Source: Bifidobacterium breve (GTDB taxonomy: Bacteria; Actinomycetota; Actinomycetes; Nanopelagicales; Nanopelagicaceae). Taken from it: a stretch of DNA of 64,000 nt. Below, piece by piece: positions 16,874 to 27,553 of this stretch. A program made the translations under genes and the position numbers. Positions within the stretch are counted from its first letter, which is position 1. The number at the start of each line of letters is the position of its first letter. The stretch lies in NCBI GenBank assembly GCA_945860245.1, contig CAMAPO010000004.1:1-64000 (forward strand), in the 5' to 3' direction. Under the pieces are notes generated by a model. The model worked only from the letters and a program-made list of their open reading frames with translations, was not told where the DNA came from and ran no database searches.

Positions 16874-17359
16874 GTGAAATACAAATCAATCAAGGGTTTG
16901 TTAACTAACGACGAGTCACTTATCCCTGACAATTTTATAGACAAGCTCGAAGATATCTTGCACGGATTCCTTGGAATCGTTTTATTCGTCATTTCAGTAC
17001 TTGCTGCTGGTTACAGTTTGCAGCGCCTCATTGAAACTCGCCCTTTTTTCCCACTTGGAATGATTCAGGGAATTAATGACATTTTGCTTGTTGTCATTAT
17101 TCTAGAAATTATGCGCACTGTGATTGTGCGTTTCACTGATGGTATTTTCCAACTTGATAACTTTTTGATTATCGGTGTTATCGCTGCCGTTCGTCACATA
17201 CTTACCGTAGGCGCATCTCTAACAATGGAGAAAGAGAAGACAACTGAGTACTTCAATCGCGCCCTAATAGAAATGGGTGTTAATACCGGAATCGTTTTAG
17301 CGCTTGTCTTTGCGTTATTCCTGTCTCGAGCCGCCCGAAAGACAGATAAGAGCCGATAA
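16874..17359 (+). CDS. PsiE-like membrane protein
   Basis: A 161-residue protein starting at GTG, with ribosome site AAGGAG five bases upstream. Four hydrophobic helices can be seen at about 32-50, 64-84, 91-113 and 136-155, and the stretch DNFLIIGVIAAVRHIL resembles the phosphate-starvation-inducible PsiE family. Function in the family is not established. It follows ilvD by 76 bases on the same strand and ends tail-to-tail with an NHL propeller gene. Confidence 0.7.
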   Translation: MKYKSIKGLLTNDESLIPDNFIDKLEDILHGFLGIVLFVISVLAAGYSLQRLIETRPFFPLGMIQGINDILLVVIILEIMRTVIVRFTDGIFQLDNFLIIGVIAAVRHILTVGASLTMEKEKTTEYFNRALIEMGVNTGIVLALVFALFLSRAARKTDKSR

Positions 17360-17364
17360 GAAAG

Positions 17365-17393
17365 CGAGTTGTTCAATAAATACGAACTACTCG
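17365..17393. terminator. possible bidirectional hairpin between convergent genes
   Basis: CGAGTTGTTC and GAACTACTCG form a 10-base stem with one T-T mismatch around a nine-base AT-rich loop. It starts just after the PsiE-like stop and overlaps the last codons of the opposing propeller gene. There is no T-run, so strength as a terminator is uncertain. Confidence 0.35.
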
Positions 17394-18335
17394 GCCCCCG
17401 AAATACCACTCTGTAAAGAAGACTGTTCCACTTAAATTAACCGCAACACCATGGGGACTGTTTACGGCGCCATCTATTACATCAGGGGCGAGAGTTTCTC
17501 CATCTTTTATCTGATTGGGCCAACCCTCACCGCGCTCTGGCTTAATACTAGGAATGAGAATTTCCACGTTGCCAGCAAGGTCTACCGAAAGCATTGCCCC
17601 ATATAGATCGGTCACAATAAGAAGATCATTGCGAATGGCAAATGATGAAGGACCAATCATTAACTCAGAACTTACTGATTTAACATATTCTCCATTGAGG
17701 GTGAAAAAAACAATTCTTTTATTTCGTCGGTCAGCAATAACAACAAGTGATTGCGGCCCACGGGTATCAATAAGAATGCCGTGTGGGCAGTTAAAAACCA
17801 GAGAAGTGGAGGAACCATCAAAGGTTTGGGAGCTTCCATCAGGCTTGATGCGATGAACCAAGCTTTCCCCATAACCATCACCAATCCAAATATCTCCCTT
17901 GTAAGGTCCCTCTTCTTCAACAATTGCAAGGGTTGTAGGTTTCCATGTGATGGCATCGCCATCTTTAGTGTTAGGTCTTGAGATTGTGCGTAGTACTTCA
18001 CCTTTGCGATTTACTAAAAGCACTTGAGCCGCGTTCGTACCGCCTGGATCACAAATCCAGAATGAGTCATCACTGGAATTCGGAACGACTGTAATTCCGT
18101 GCAAGACAGCGGCATCAACATCGACCTTAACAAAGGTTTCATCGGCGGGATTTAAGACAATAAATGCACGCCCACCAGGGGACTCAAAAACTATATTGCC
18201 ATCGCTCAAGATTCCAATTCCAGAATGCATCCATCCATCTTGTGGATCACCGCTAAATAGTGTTTTCCAATTAACCTCTCGTGGAATGGACGCGGGCTTA
18301 CGGAACTTCGGATTGTGCGATGTAAAATCGGACAT
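17373..18335 (-). CDS. NHL/SMP-30-like beta-propeller protein
   Basis: A 320-residue cytosolic-looking protein starting MSDFTSHN, chosen because AAGGAAG lies just before this ATG; the frame is open 29 codons further up without support. Repeats of the propeller type (GIGILSDGNIVF; HGITVVPN; PHGILIDTRGPQSLVVIADRRNKRI; SPHGVAVNLSGTVFFTEW) suggest a six-bladed NHL or gluconolactonase-like fold. No signal peptide or catalytic set was confirmed, so enzyme versus binding role is open. Confidence 0.65.
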   Translation of the reverse strand: MSDFTSHNPKFRKPASIPREVNWKTLFSGDPQDGWMHSGIGILSDGNIVFESPGGRAFIVLNPADETFVKVDVDAAVLHGITVVPNSSDDSFWICDPGGTNAAQVLLVNRKGEVLRTISRPNTKDGDAITWKPTTLAIVEEEGPYKGDIWIGDGYGESLVHRIKPDGSSQTFDGSSTSLVFNCPHGILIDTRGPQSLVVIADRRNKRIVFFTLNGEYVKSVSSELMIGPSSFAIRNDLLIVTDLYGAMLSVDLAGNVEILIPSIKPERGEGWPNQIKDGETLAPDVIDGAVNSPHGVAVNLSGTVFFTEWYFGGRVVRIY

Positions 18336-18359
18336 ATCTTCCTTTTCGGCTTTGTCATT

Positions 18360-18387
18360 ACAGTACTGCACCGAACTCTTACTACAA
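18360..18387 (-). promoter_or_regulatory. candidate promoter of the NHL propeller gene
   Basis: The minus strand has TTGTAG (18387-18382), a 16-base spacer and TACTGT (18365-18360). The predicted start near 18353 leaves an 18-base leader that includes AAGGAAG. The -35 is identical to that proposed for the sulfurtransferase operon. Confidence 0.35.
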
Positions 18388-18431
18388 CATAGATCCCGTG
18401 TTTTAAACTGAATCCACGTCACTGTTTAGTG

Positions 18432-18513
18432 TGGCGGGTGAAGGATTTGAACCTTCGAAGGCAGAGCCGGGGGATTTACAGTCCCCTCCCATTGGCCGCT
18501 CGGGCAACCCGCC
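18432..18513 (-). tRNA. tRNA-Tyr (GUA)
   Basis: An 82-base class II tRNA on the minus strand. The acceptor GGCGGGT pairs perfectly with ACCCGCC, the anticodon loop CTGTAAA gives GUA, a long variable arm is present, and the T arm is GAAGG-TTCAAAT-CCTTC. Discriminator A; no encoded CCA. It lies between the propeller gene and the CopC-like gene, all on the minus strand. Confidence 0.95.
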
Positions 18514-18573
18514 AGGGTCATTCTTTTACGGCGGACGCAAGGCTACCTCAAATTATTATTCAGGGGTAATCGG

Positions 18574-19095
18574 CTACTTAGACTGTCTTTTCCATATAAA
18601 GAAGAGCAATAGCCCTCCACCAATAACCAGAGTTGTACTTATAATTAAATAAATCGAAATTCTATTTTCAGATCCGTCTGGTGAAATGCTTCCTTCTGCA
18701 GTTCTCGTAGCGGTTTCTGAAAAAGTTATTGGTGAAACGGTAAATTGATAATCTCCAGTGATCACATGGCCATCTGCGGCCACCGCTCGATAATTTACTT
18801 TAATCAAGCCAATAACTTCAGATCCATCCAGTGTTATAGATAGAACCGCGCCAGATACTTCGGGTCTTCCGGAAGTTAGCTCTTTACCAGTTTCATCAAG
18901 GGCTGAGATCGAATTTGAATTACCAATGCCGATTAATTCTTCTGCGAAAGTAAGTGCGATATTGGAAGGCAAAACATCTATCGTTGAATTGACGGCAGGA
19001 TCTGCACTTACAAAAGCAGTATGCGCAGAGGCTGGTATCGCGGCTAAAGAGAGCGCCAGTAGCCCGATCGCAAATAGGAACCTAGATAACTTCAC
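18574..19095 (-). CDS. CopC-domain copper-binding protein with C-terminal anchor
   Basis: A 173-residue exported protein with GTG start. A signal peptide ends at PASA-H, so His25 becomes the mature N terminus, the copper-brace histidine of the CopC family. A second ligand region is AADGHVITGDY with D108 and H110. A transmembrane helix at about 147-166 followed by WKRQSK anchors it to the membrane. CopC proteins bind periplasmic copper, often with CopD; no CopD is adjacent. The predicted transcript begins at the GTG itself. Confidence 0.82.
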   Translation of the reverse strand: MKLSRFLFAIGLLALSLAAIPASAHTAFVSADPAVNSTIDVLPSNIALTFAEELIGIGNSNSISALDETGKELTSGRPEVSGAVLSITLDGSEVIGLIKVNYRAVAADGHVITGDYQFTVSPITFSETATRTAEGSISPDGSENRISIYLIISTTLVIGGGLLLFFIWKRQSK

Positions 19096-19101
19096 AATTG
19101 C

Positions 19102-19107
19102 AGTGTA
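19102..19107 (-). promoter_or_regulatory. -10 box of the CopC gene, leaderless
   Basis: TACACT on the minus strand, followed by exactly six bases and the GTG start at 19095. No ribosome site is present. Confidence 0.5.
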
Positions 19108-19197
19108 TCCGCGGTGAACTTCATTATTTAGCCTGGGCGCGATAACCTAGTCACATACCGGGATGATTAATATCCGTTTGCAAAAGGAGGGCCAGCC

Positions 19198-19686
19198 ATG
19201 GCTGATAGCAGTTTTGATGTAGTTTCTAAGATCGATCGCATGGAACTTGACAACGCAATTAACCAGGCGATCCGTGAGATCGATACTCGTTTTGACTTTA
19301 AAAATACCGGTGCAAAAATCGAGATGGCCGGCGAGAAGATAAGTATTGAAGCCGACACCGAAGAGCGCGCTAAGGCAACCTTAGATGTCGTAAAAGATAA
19401 GATGATTAAGCGCGGTGTTTCACTAAAGCATATTGATCCAGCCGAGCCACAACTTTCTGGAAAGATCTACAAAATATCTTGTCCGTTAAAAGAGGGTATC
19501 TCAACTGAGAATGCCAAGAAGATCGCGAAGTTTTTGCGCGATGAAGGACCAAAATCAGTGAAGTCACAGATTCAAGGTGATGAACTTCGCGTGACCAGTA
19601 AGAGCCGCGATGATTTGCAAGCAACGATGGCGATGATCAAAGAAGGTAAATGGGAATTCGCTGTTCAATTTGTGAATTTTCGTTAA
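19198..19686 (+). CDS. YajQ family nucleotide-binding protein
   Basis: A 162-residue member of the YajQ family (two ferredoxin-like domains), some of which bind cyclic di-GMP or nucleic acids. The N-terminal [20 protein letters not shown], the central [10 protein letters not shown], and the C-terminal [11 protein letters not shown] are typical. The ribosome site AAAAGGAGG precedes the ATG, and TAATAT at 19168-19173 is a plausible -10. The rarD gene begins at the base after its stop. Confidence 0.93.
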   Translation: MADSSFDVVSKIDRMELDNAINQAIREIDTRFDFKNTGAKIEMAGEKISIEADTEERAKATLDVVKDKMIKRGVSLKHIDPAEPQLSGKIYKISCPLKEGISTENAKKIAKFLRDEGPKSVKSQIQGDELRVTSKSRDDLQATMAMIKEGKWEFAVQFVNFR

Positions 19687-20577
19687 TTGAATAAAGAAAA
19701 ACTTGGCCTTGTTTATGGGCTTGGTGCCTATGTGCTTTGGGGGCTTTTCCCACTGTATTGGCCACTGCTCAAGCCAGCGACACCGCCGGAGATAGTTTCA
19801 CATCGCGCCGTTTGGACGATGGTTTTTTGTTTCATTATTCTTGCGATCACTAAATCGCTTAAATCAACTTTAGCTACCTTTAAACGCCCAAAAGTCGCCG
19901 CTAAACTCTTTACGGCGTCTATTTTAGTTTCAATCAACTGGTTAATCTATATCTGGGCTACAAATAACGGACACGTAGTTGAGGCATCGCTCGGTTATTA
20001 CATCAACCCACTCATCGCTATAGCCTTTGGAATTATTCTCCTTAAAGAGCGCATGCGCCTCTTGCAATGGGTATCCGTTTCAATAGCAACAATTGGTGTA
20101 CTTGTTCTGACAATTGATTACGGACGTCTGCCATGGGTTGCTTTCGGGGTAGCTCTCTCATGGGGAACATATGGATTAATTAAAAAACAACTTAACTTAG
20201 GCGCGGTTGAAGGTCTAGCGATCGAAACGTTGATCGCGTTTATTCCATATTGCGCTTATCTAATATTTTTAGACTCCAAAGGAGACGGTCGATTTGGCCA
20301 AGGGGTATCGCTCACAATCTTGTTGATTAGCGCTGGCGCTGTAACTGCCATACCGCTACTTTTGTTTAATGCTTCTACAACTAGGTTGCCTCTAACAACA
20401 ATTGGTCTGCTTCAATATATAACTCCAACTCTGACTTTTATCATTGGCGTATGGATTAATCACGAAGTAATGTCAACAGCCCGATGGATTGGCTTTTTTA
20501 TTATCTGGATTGCTCTATTTGTTTTAGCTTACGATTTAGTTCGTTCAGGCAGAGCGGTCGATAACAGCATCACATAG
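19687..20577 (+). CDS. RarD-like EamA transporter
   Basis: A 296-residue integral membrane protein with about ten helices, matching RarD (YGLGAYVLWGLFPLYWPLL; PEIVSHRAVWT; WATNNGHVVEASLGYYINPL). RarD belongs to the drug/metabolite transporter superfamily; its substrate is not firmly known. The start is a TTG immediately after the yajQ TAA, with no separate ribosome site, so translation is probably coupled. Its last 33 bases overlap the end of the opposing prenyl synthase gene. Confidence 0.85.
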   Translation: MNKEKLGLVYGLGAYVLWGLFPLYWPLLKPATPPEIVSHRAVWTMVFCFIILAITKSLKSTLATFKRPKVAAKLFTASILVSINWLIYIWATNNGHVVEASLGYYINPLIAIAFGIILLKERMRLLQWVSVSIATIGVLVLTIDYGRLPWVAFGVALSWGTYGLIKKQLNLGAVEGLAIETLIAFIPYCAYLIFLDSKGDGRFGQGVSLTILLISAGAVTAIPLLLFNASTTRLPLTTIGLLQYITPTLTFIIGVWINHEVMSTARWIGFFIIWIALFVLAYDLVRSGRAVDNSIT

Positions 20578-21534
20578 CGAAAAGAGTGCGCCAGTTGCTG
20601 GGCTGACCGCTAAAGGACCTAAAGCAACTCTTGCTTGTTTAGCAACCTGACTCAATTGCTCGCGCGCTTGGTTTAAGCCATCGTGGTTACGCAGCGCTCG
20701 TAACACTTGCTGCACAGTATCTTCATCATAAATTGGAGCGCTCAAAAGTCGTTGCAGCTCAGCATCTCCACTCTTGCCAGATGCCATCACATTTAACGTT
20801 ACTAAAGTTGGAACGCCTTCGCGTAAATCTGTGCCAGGAGTCTTACCTGATTGATTTGATTCGCTCGCGATATCAATTACATCATCGGCTAATTGGAAAG
20901 CGATTCCGATTTGTTCGCCAAACTTTGTTAACGTCTCGGTAATTTCGCGTGGCGCACCAGATAGCATCGATCCAAAACGTGCACTGGTGGCAATTAAAGA
21001 ACCAGTCTTATCCCCCACCACGCGCATGTAATGAGCCAGTGGATCTTCACCGTTTTGTGGCCCTTGCGTCTCCATAATTTGACCAATTACTAAGCGCTCA
21101 AATGTGCGCGCCTGCAAGCGGACTGCTTCGGGGCCAAGATCTGCAAGTAAATCTGACGCCTTAGAGAATAAATAATCGCCAGTCAAAATTGCGATGGTAT
21201 TTCCCCAGCGATTATTAGCGCTTTCAACCCCACGACGTAGCGGCGCTTCATCCATAACATCATCGTGATAAAGAGTTGCTAAATGTGTTAGCTCGCAAAC
21301 TACTGCAGCCGGAATTATCTCTTTGCGGGTGCTATCACCAAAGTGTGAAGCGATTAGCGTTAAAAGTGGGCGTAAGCGCTTTCCGCCAGCAGCAACTAAA
21401 TGACGCGAAGTCTCTTCAACAAGTGGGTAATCACCTTTTATATGTTCGCGCAGCAACTCTTCCACGCCTTGCATACCGAGAGCTAGATCAGCCTCTAAAG
21501 AGGGATCTAGATCCGGGATTCCGAAAGATGCCAT
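20545..21534 (-). CDS. long-chain polyprenyl diphosphate synthase
   Basis: A 329-residue all-trans prenyl synthase condensing isopentenyl diphosphate onto an allylic primer. The first aspartate-rich motif DDVMD is at 91-95 and the second DDVID at 217-221. The residue five before the first motif is Ala86, small, which in this family goes with long products, so a menaquinone side-chain synthase (hepta- to nonaprenyl) is likely. Its ATG overlaps the nuoN stop (TGATG), placing it at the end of the nuo operon. Confidence 0.9.
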   Translation of the reverse strand: MASFGIPDLDPSLEADLALGMQGVEELLREHIKGDYPLVEETSRHLVAAGGKRLRPLLTLIASHFGDSTRKEIIPAAVVCELTHLATLYHDDVMDEAPLRRGVESANNRWGNTIAILTGDYLFSKASDLLADLGPEAVRLQARTFERLVIGQIMETQGPQNGEDPLAHYMRVVGDKTGSLIATSARFGSMLSGAPREITETLTKFGEQIGIAFQLADDVIDIASESNQSGKTPGTDLREGVPTLVTLNVMASGKSGDAELQRLLSAPIYDEDTVQQVLRALRNHDGLNQAREQLSQVAKQARVALGPLAVSPATGALFSLCDAVIDRSA

Positions 21535-23054
21535 CAGCGAAGGAAACTGGCAGTGCTTTGAATGAAGTCAATCAACGGCGTTGGATAAATTCCGAGGGCA
21601 AAAGTCACAACTGCTGAAACAACAATTGTAATCTGGGTATAAATAGATGGGATAACCACGCTGGTTCCATCTTCGACTGGATCTTTAAAGAACATCAGAA
21701 CAATTACGCGAATATAGAAGAAGGCGGCGATTGCAGATGAAAGTACGCCGGTAATCAAGATTGCGGTAGATCCACTTTCGTATGCGGCAGAAAAGATAGA
21801 GAACTTCCCAATAAATCCGCTGGTTAGTGGAATACCTGCGAAGGCCAGTAAGAATCCGGCAAAGGCAGTTGCTACCCAAGGAGAACGCTTTCCAAGGCCA
21901 CTCCAACGATTTAAGTCAGTTACTTCACCTGCTGAATCTCGAACCAAAGTCACGACACCGAATGCGCCAACCGTGGCAACACCGTAGGCAAAGAGATAGA
22001 AGATTGAGGCATCTAGACCCGTTTTATTAAGTGCAATAACTCCAGATAACAAGAAGCCAGCATGAGCGATTGATGAGTAAGCCAGCATGCGCTTAACATC
22101 GCGTTGTGCAATCGCAACGAGTGAGCCAAAGACCATTGTAATTAAGGCAATTGCAATTAGCGCAGGACGCCATTGCCAGTAAGCCTCAGCAAATGAGACG
22201 TAGAAAATTCTGAGCATCGCACCAAATGCAGCAACCTTGGTCGCTGCTGCCATAAATGCAGTAACTGCTGTTGGCGCACCTTGGTAAACATCTGGAGACC
22301 AAGCGTGAAATGGCACAGCTCCGACTTTAAAGAGCAATCCAATAGAGAGAAAAGCGATTCCAAGTAAGAGATAAATATCGTTACCTGTACTGCCAATAAC
22401 AGCAGCATGAATTCCGGCAAATGTTGTTGATGCAGAATAACCGTAGAGATAAGCAACGCCCATCAAGAAGAATGCGGAAGAGAATGCGCCAAGTAAGAAG
22501 TACTTAAGTGCCGCCTCTTGCGACATCAAGCGGCGGCGGCGTGATAGCCCTGCTAACAAGTAAAGTGGAAGTGAGAGCATCTCGAGTGCAACAAAGAGGG
22601 TGATGAGATCGGTTGCTAATGGAAAGAGCAACATTCCGGCTACTGCAAAGAGGGTGAGCGGGTAGATCTCGGTTACTCTTAAATCTTTCTGCAAGGAAGT
22701 GCGCTCTTCATCTGAACCAGGAAGGGTTGATGCCAGAGCGGTGAAATTCTCTTGGTCGGCAAGGAGCAGGACTGCAATTATTGAGATGACAAGAATTGAT
22801 GCCTGCAGCAACATACCTGCGCCATCGAAGGTCACAGATTCCATAGCCGCAGTTGTTGAAGCGCTGTTACGAACTCGGATCAATGAAGCTAGTGAGATTG
22901 CCAAGGTCGCTAAGGTTATAAAAAGTTGTGAACTAGCACGAGCCGAGCGAGGTGCAAAAGCTTCAATTAACACGCCGATAAGCGCTCCAGCAAGAACAAT
23001 GAGCATTGGAGCAAGAAGTGCGTACTCAAGAGTTGGTGATACAAAGTCAATCAT
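21534..23054 (-). CDS. nuoN: NADH-quinone oxidoreductase subunit N
   Basis: A 506-residue antiporter-like membrane subunit of complex I with about 14 helices. The family region around EMLSLPLYLLAGLSRR, with the conserved Glu and following Leu/Pro, and the helix-7/8 lysines (LFKVGAVPFHAWSPDVYQGAP) are present; these form one of the proton channels. The ATG shares a base with the nuoM TAA (TAATG). A prenyl synthase follows directly. Confidence 0.96.
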   Translation of the reverse strand: MIDFVSPTLEYALLAPMLIVLAGALIGVLIEAFAPRSARASSQLFITLATLAISLASLIRVRNSASTTAAMESVTFDGAGMLLQASILVISIIAVLLLADQENFTALASTLPGSDEERTSLQKDLRVTEIYPLTLFAVAGMLLFPLATDLITLFVALEMLSLPLYLLAGLSRRRRLMSQEAALKYFLLGAFSSAFFLMGVAYLYGYSASTTFAGIHAAVIGSTGNDIYLLLGIAFLSIGLLFKVGAVPFHAWSPDVYQGAPTAVTAFMAAATKVAAFGAMLRIFYVSFAEAYWQWRPALIAIALITMVFGSLVAIAQRDVKRMLAYSSIAHAGFLLSGVIALNKTGLDASIFYLFAYGVATVGAFGVVTLVRDSAGEVTDLNRWSGLGKRSPWVATAFAGFLLAFAGIPLTSGFIGKFSIFSAAYESGSTAILITGVLSSAIAAFFYIRVIVLMFFKDPVEDGTSVVIPSIYTQITIVVSAVVTFALGIYPTPLIDFIQSTASFLR

Positions 23055-24586
23055 TACTTGCCCTCACTAATTGTTGGAGCGGGATCGGTAAAGCCTTGTT
23101 GTGAAATTACAGTCGTCGCAGCCGGATTAATAATATTGAGTATCGGCGAAGGATAGAAACCTAGAACTACGATTATCGCAATCACCGGAGCGATCGCAAC
23201 TTTCTCACGCAAGTTGAGATCAGTTAAGTTCTCATTACCTGGAGTTGTAGGTCCGTGCAGGGCGCGCTGAACTGGAATCAAAATATAGAGCGCTGCCAAA
23301 ACTATTCCGAATGTCGCGATAACAGCCGCAACTGGATAGCGAGTAAAGGTGCCAACAAGTACCAAGAATTCGCTAACGAAACTGGAAAGACCCGGCAGTG
23401 CCAAACTGGACATGCCTGCGATAAAGAATGACCAAGCCATAATTGGAGTCACTCGTTGCAAGCCACCAAAATCTGCAATGGTTGAAGAGTTACGGCGCGA
23501 GATCATAAATCCTGCGACCAAGAAGAGCGCTGCAGTCGAGAAACCGTGGTTAAACATATAGAGAGTTGCACCTGACAGTCCTTGGGTCGTCATCGCAAAG
23601 ATTCCCATTGTTATGAAACCAAAGTGGGAAATTGATGTGTAGGCAATCAGGCGTTTAATATCTTTCGCACCGATCGCTAAGAACGCTCCATAAAGAATTG
23701 AGATCACGGCAAGGGTAATAATCAAGGGAGTAAAAGTTTTACTCGCCTCTGGAAATAGCGTCAAGCAGTAACGGATCATGCCAAATGTTCCGACTTTATC
23801 CAGCACGCCCAATAGCAATACCGAAGTACCCGGGGTTGCTGACTTTGCTGCATCCGGAAGCCAGGTATGCATTGGCCAGAGCGGAGCTTTAATTGCAAAG
23901 GCGATAAAGAAGCCAAGGAATAAGAAGTTCTCCATCATTGGAGTAAGAACTGTATGTAGGCCAGCCAGTGTGGTGATATCGAAGGTGCGATTGCCGTAAC
24001 GCGTTGACATAACAAAGATACCGATAATGGAGGCCAACATTAAGAGGCCACCGAAAAGGCTGTAGAGCAAGAATTTAACTGCCGCTGCGGCGCGTTCGCC
24101 AGAACCAAATCCACCAATTAAGAAGTAAACCGGAACCAACATCGCCTCAAAGAAGACGTAGAACAAGAAGACATCGGTTGATGCAAATACACCAATCATC
24201 ATCGTTTCTAGAACAAGGATTAGCGAGTAGAAAGTTTTAGCGCTCCAACGTCCACCTTCAGATTCGTTCCATCCGGCAATGACAACTATTGGAGTTAAAA
24301 GAACGGACATAAGAATTAGAACAAGTGCGATTCCATCTATGCCAAGTGCGTAGTTAATTCCAAAGGCTGGAACCCAAGGGCGCGATTCTACAAATTGGAA
24401 TCCAGGTGATTTGAAATCGAAATTGATGGCCATAAGAATTCCAACGACAGCAACTAATACTGTGGTCGCCAGTGCAATTTGCTTGGTCAACAAAACGCTG
24501 GTCTTTGGGGTAAAGGCTAAGGCGACGGTGCCAAGTAAAGGCAACAACATAGATAGCGTCAATAAGTTCATATTTGCCAGGTTCAT
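23054..24586 (-). CDS. nuoM: NADH-quinone oxidoreductase subunit M
   Basis: A 510-residue antiporter-like subunit. The start ATG (MNLANMNLL) is set by its ATGA overlap with nuoL; five more upstream codons are open. Typical features include [17 protein letters not shown] with the key glutamate, [17 protein letters not shown] with the channel lysine, and the helix 10-12 region [16 protein letters not shown]. It pumps protons as part of membrane-embedded complex I. Confidence 0.96.
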   Translation of the reverse strand: MNLANMNLLTLSMLLPLLGTVALAFTPKTSVLLTKQIALATTVLVAVVGILMAINFDFKSPGFQFVESRPWVPAFGINYALGIDGIALVLILMSVLLTPIVVIAGWNESEGGRWSAKTFYSLILVLETMMIGVFASTDVFLFYVFFEAMLVPVYFLIGGFGSGERAAAAVKFLLYSLFGGLLMLASIIGIFVMSTRYGNRTFDITTLAGLHTVLTPMMENFLFLGFFIAFAIKAPLWPMHTWLPDAAKSATPGTSVLLLGVLDKVGTFGMIRYCLTLFPEASKTFTPLIITLAVISILYGAFLAIGAKDIKRLIAYTSISHFGFITMGIFAMTTQGLSGATLYMFNHGFSTAALFLVAGFMISRRNSSTIADFGGLQRVTPIMAWSFFIAGMSSLALPGLSSFVSEFLVLVGTFTRYPVAAVIATFGIVLAALYILIPVQRALHGPTTPGNENLTDLNLREKVAIAPVIAIIVVLGFYPSPILNIINPAATTVISQQGFTDPAPTISEGK

Positions 24587-26472
24587 AGTGTTACCACCCA
24601 AATCGCGGCGATCAGCGCAGCTGCACCGATCAAAATTAACATCGCGTAACTGCGGACAAATCCAGTTTGAGTTCTGCGAAGTGATGAACCTGAACCCATC
24701 GCTATCTGACCGATCCCTCGAACTGCGCCATCAATAACGCTCTCATCAAATTTCACAAGTACAGATGTAAGCACCTGCCCAGGACGCATAAAGAGCGCTT
24801 CGTTGATCTCATCTTGTAACAAGTCACGACGAGCGATCTGCGTAAATTCAGTAACATTTTCAGGTGCAACGGCTTCAACTTCTGAAAGTTGATACTTAAC
24901 AACTGCTAAGGCAACGCCAATTGCAACCATTGTTAGGGCTAGCCCAGAAACAACGATTGGAGGCAGAAGCTCTGTATGTTCGCCATGCTCTTCAAAGAGC
25001 GGCTCTAACCAATGCTTTAGCGCATCTCCGCGCGATAGCAAGAAACCTGATGAAACAGAACCGATCGCCAAGATTGCCATCGGAGCCCACATAAGAATTG
25101 GTGACTCGTGTGGGTGTTGGTTATCGTCCCAACGCTTTGGACTGGTGAAAGTTAAAATCATTACGCGCGTCATATAGAAAGCAGTAATCCCAGCACCTAA
25201 CAGCGCGGTACCGCCCAAAAGAATTCCTTTTACTCCACCGGCATTTAGCGCAGTTTCAATCAACATATCTTTTGAGTAGAAACCAGCAAATGGTGGAACA
25301 CCGATGATCGCCAAGTAGCCAAGCCCAAAGGTTATAAATGTGATCGGCATAAATTTACGTAGCGCTCCATACTTGCGCATATTTACTTCATCGTTCATGC
25401 CGTGCATCACTGAACCTGCGCCAAGGAACATTCCGGCTTTAAAGAAGCCGTGAGTCAGCAAGTGCATAATTGCAAATGCGTAACCAGCAGGTCCAAGGCC
25501 AGCACCCAAAATCATGTAACCAATCTGGGACATTGTCGACGCCGCAAGCGCTTTCTTAATGTCATCTTTAGCAGTACCGACAAGCGCTCCGAACATCAAG
25601 GTAATTGCACCGATTATTGCGACTAAGAGCTGCGCGGTTGGCGCAGCATCAAAGACAAAGTTAGAGCGAACAATTAAATAAACACCTGCAGTAACCATCG
25701 TCGCTGCGTGGATAAGTGCGGATACCGGAGTCGGACCGGCCATCGCATCGCCAAGCCATGCCTGCAATGGGAATTGCGCTGACTTTCCGACTGCGGCAAC
25801 GAGCAACATAATTCCGATCGCGGTCATCGTTGCTTCAGATGCGCTATGTGCGTTTTCTTTTACACCAGAAAATGAAACTGTGCCGAGGCTGGCAAAGGCG
25901 ATCATGATTGCAAATGAAAGGCCCATATCGCCGATTCGGTTCATAATAAAAGCTTTTTTAGAGGCGGTTGCATAAGCCGCTTTCTGATTCCAGAAGCCAA
26001 TTAAGAGGTATGAAGCAAGGCCTACGCCTTCCCAACCTACATAAAGATTTAAGTAAGAGTCACCGAGAACGAGTAATAACATCGCTGCGATAAAGAGATT
26101 TAGAAAGGCAAAGAAGCGGCGGCGATCAGGATCGTCAGACATATAAGAAATTGAGTAGATATGGATCAGAGTTCCAACACCAGTGATGAGCAGAACGAAA
26201 CAGATTGAAAGTTGATCAAGCAGTAAAGATGCATCAACGTTAAAGGAGCCAACGCTAATCCAAGTAAATAACTTCTGGGTTACTGGTCGTGACTCGGTTG
26301 CGCGACCTAACATTTCTGAGAGTTGGAACAATCCGACAGCAAAAGAACCGGCAGAAAGCGCGGTTGCAAGTAAATGCCCCCACTTATCTGCACGGCGACC
26401 CAAGAGCAAGAGCGAGAGCGCACCAAATAGTGGCAGCGCGATTAAGTAAACAAGACCACTATTGGTAACCAT
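24583..26472 (-). CDS. nuoL: NADH-quinone oxidoreductase subunit L
   Basis: A 629-residue distal antiporter-like subunit with about 16 helices and the long C-terminal amphipathic arm typical of NuoL. Signature stretches are [18 protein letters not shown] (conserved Glu), [16 protein letters not shown] (Lys), [12 protein letters not shown] and [18 protein letters not shown]. The gene starts two bases after the nuoK stop and overlaps nuoM by ATGA. Confidence 0.97.
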   Translation of the reverse strand: MVTNSGLVYLIALPLFGALSLLLLGRRADKWGHLLATALSAGSFAVGLFQLSEMLGRATESRPVTQKLFTWISVGSFNVDASLLLDQLSICFVLLITGVGTLIHIYSISYMSDDPDRRRFFAFLNLFIAAMLLLVLGDSYLNLYVGWEGVGLASYLLIGFWNQKAAYATASKKAFIMNRIGDMGLSFAIMIAFASLGTVSFSGVKENAHSASEATMTAIGIMLLVAAVGKSAQFPLQAWLGDAMAGPTPVSALIHAATMVTAGVYLIVRSNFVFDAAPTAQLLVAIIGAITLMFGALVGTAKDDIKKALAASTMSQIGYMILGAGLGPAGYAFAIMHLLTHGFFKAGMFLGAGSVMHGMNDEVNMRKYGALRKFMPITFITFGLGYLAIIGVPPFAGFYSKDMLIETALNAGGVKGILLGGTALLGAGITAFYMTRVMILTFTSPKRWDDNQHPHESPILMWAPMAILAIGSVSSGFLLSRGDALKHWLEPLFEEHGEHTELLPPIVVSGLALTMVAIGVALAVVKYQLSEVEAVAPENVTEFTQIARRDLLQDEINEALFMRPGQVLTSVLVKFDESVIDGAVRGIGQIAMGSGSSLRRTQTGFVRSYAMLILIGAAALIAAIWVVTL

Positions 26473-26474
26473 AA

Positions 26475-26774
26475 TTATCGCTTCAACAAACTAGCGTCAT
26501 CAATAGATGCTGATCGACGTGAGCGATAAATTGTCACGATAATGGCGAGCCCCACAACGACTTCGCAAGCCGCAACCACCATTGTAAAGAAAGCAACTAC
26601 TTGCCCATCTAAAGTTCCGTTGATTCTGGAAAAAGTTACTAAAGTTAAATTCGCGGCATTAAGCATAAGTTCAACACACATAAAGACAACGATCGCGTTG
26701 CGACGAACAACAACCCCGACTGCGCCAATTGTGAACAAGAGTGCAGAGAGATAGAGGTAATTATCAATATTCAT
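26475..26774 (-). CDS. nuoK: NADH-quinone oxidoreductase subunit K
   Basis: A 99-residue, three-helix membrane subunit. The two membrane glutamates of the family are visible in [14 protein letters not shown] and [13 protein letters not shown]. Length is exactly typical. The ATG overlaps the nuoJ stop (TAATG). Confidence 0.96.
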   Translation of the reverse strand: MNIDNYLYLSALLFTIGAVGVVVRRNAIVVFMCVELMLNAANLTLVTFSRINGTLDGQVVAFFTMVVAACEVVVGLAIIVTIYRSRRSASIDDASLLKR

Positions 26775-27553
26775 TACTTCTCCTCCTTAACTGTTGTGTC
26801 GACGTTATCGAGTTGGAACTGGCCAGAGTCAATAACATCACCGCGCGCTTTGAGAGTTGCAGAGATCGATGATGGCGCTGGTGTGCCATCTGGCAGAAGC
26901 GCTGGAACATCTACTGCGTTGTGGCGTGCAAATACTCCGGGGCCAGGTAATCCCGCAGCGCCGGCTAAAGAACCGCTGCGGAAGCGATTTACCGCTTGTT
27001 CGCGCTGTGTTGGGCGGATATTTGTACGTTGGTGATGAGCAAGAACCATTGCACCGATTGCAGCTGTAATTAAAAGTGCAGAGACAACTTCAAAAGGCCA
27101 GACATATTTAGAGAAGAGCAGAACGGCTAACCCCTGCACATTGCCGGGTGCGTTGGCTACCGTCAGCCCTACCGGTTCACGACCAAGCGTTGCACGTCCC
27201 AGGAGTGAAACTAAGAGACCGCCAAAACCAAGGGCTGCAGTAATTGCAATTGGGCGTAGCCCAGTAATTGTCTCGCTTAATGAATCTGAAGAATCAACGC
27301 CAACTAACATAAGGATAAAGAGGAAGAGCATCATCACCGCACCGGTGTAGACGATAATTTGCACGATTCCAAGGAAGAGCGCATCTTGGGCGATATAGAA
27401 GATTGCTTCGGTGATCATTACCCAAGCTAGTAATAACGCTGAATGAACTGCTTTCTTTACCAACAACATTCCAAGCGCTGCAATTACCGAAAGTGGTGCT
27501 AAGACCCAGAAGAGCATGGCTTCAGGTCCTTGAATTGTTAGCAAAGGCTCCAT
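26774..27553 (-). CDS. nuoJ: NADH-quinone oxidoreductase subunit J
   Basis: A 259-residue membrane subunit with five helices in residues 10-170 ([20 protein letters not shown] is the characteristic third helix, bearing the pi-bulge region). A long, mostly polar C-terminal extension (about 175-259) exceeds the E. coli protein, as usual in actinobacteria. Coupled by TAATG to nuoI upstream and nuoK downstream. Confidence 0.95.
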   Translation of the reverse strand: MEPLLTIQGPEAMLFWVLAPLSVIAALGMLLVKKAVHSALLLAWVMITEAIFYIAQDALFLGIVQIIVYTGAVMMLFLFILMLVGVDSSDSLSETITGLRPIAITAALGFGGLLVSLLGRATLGREPVGLTVANAPGNVQGLAVLLFSKYVWPFEVVSALLITAAIGAMVLAHHQRTNIRPTQREQAVNRFRSGSLAGAAGLPGPGVFARHNAVDVPALLPDGTPAPSSISATLKARGDVIDSGQFQLDNVDTTVKEEK

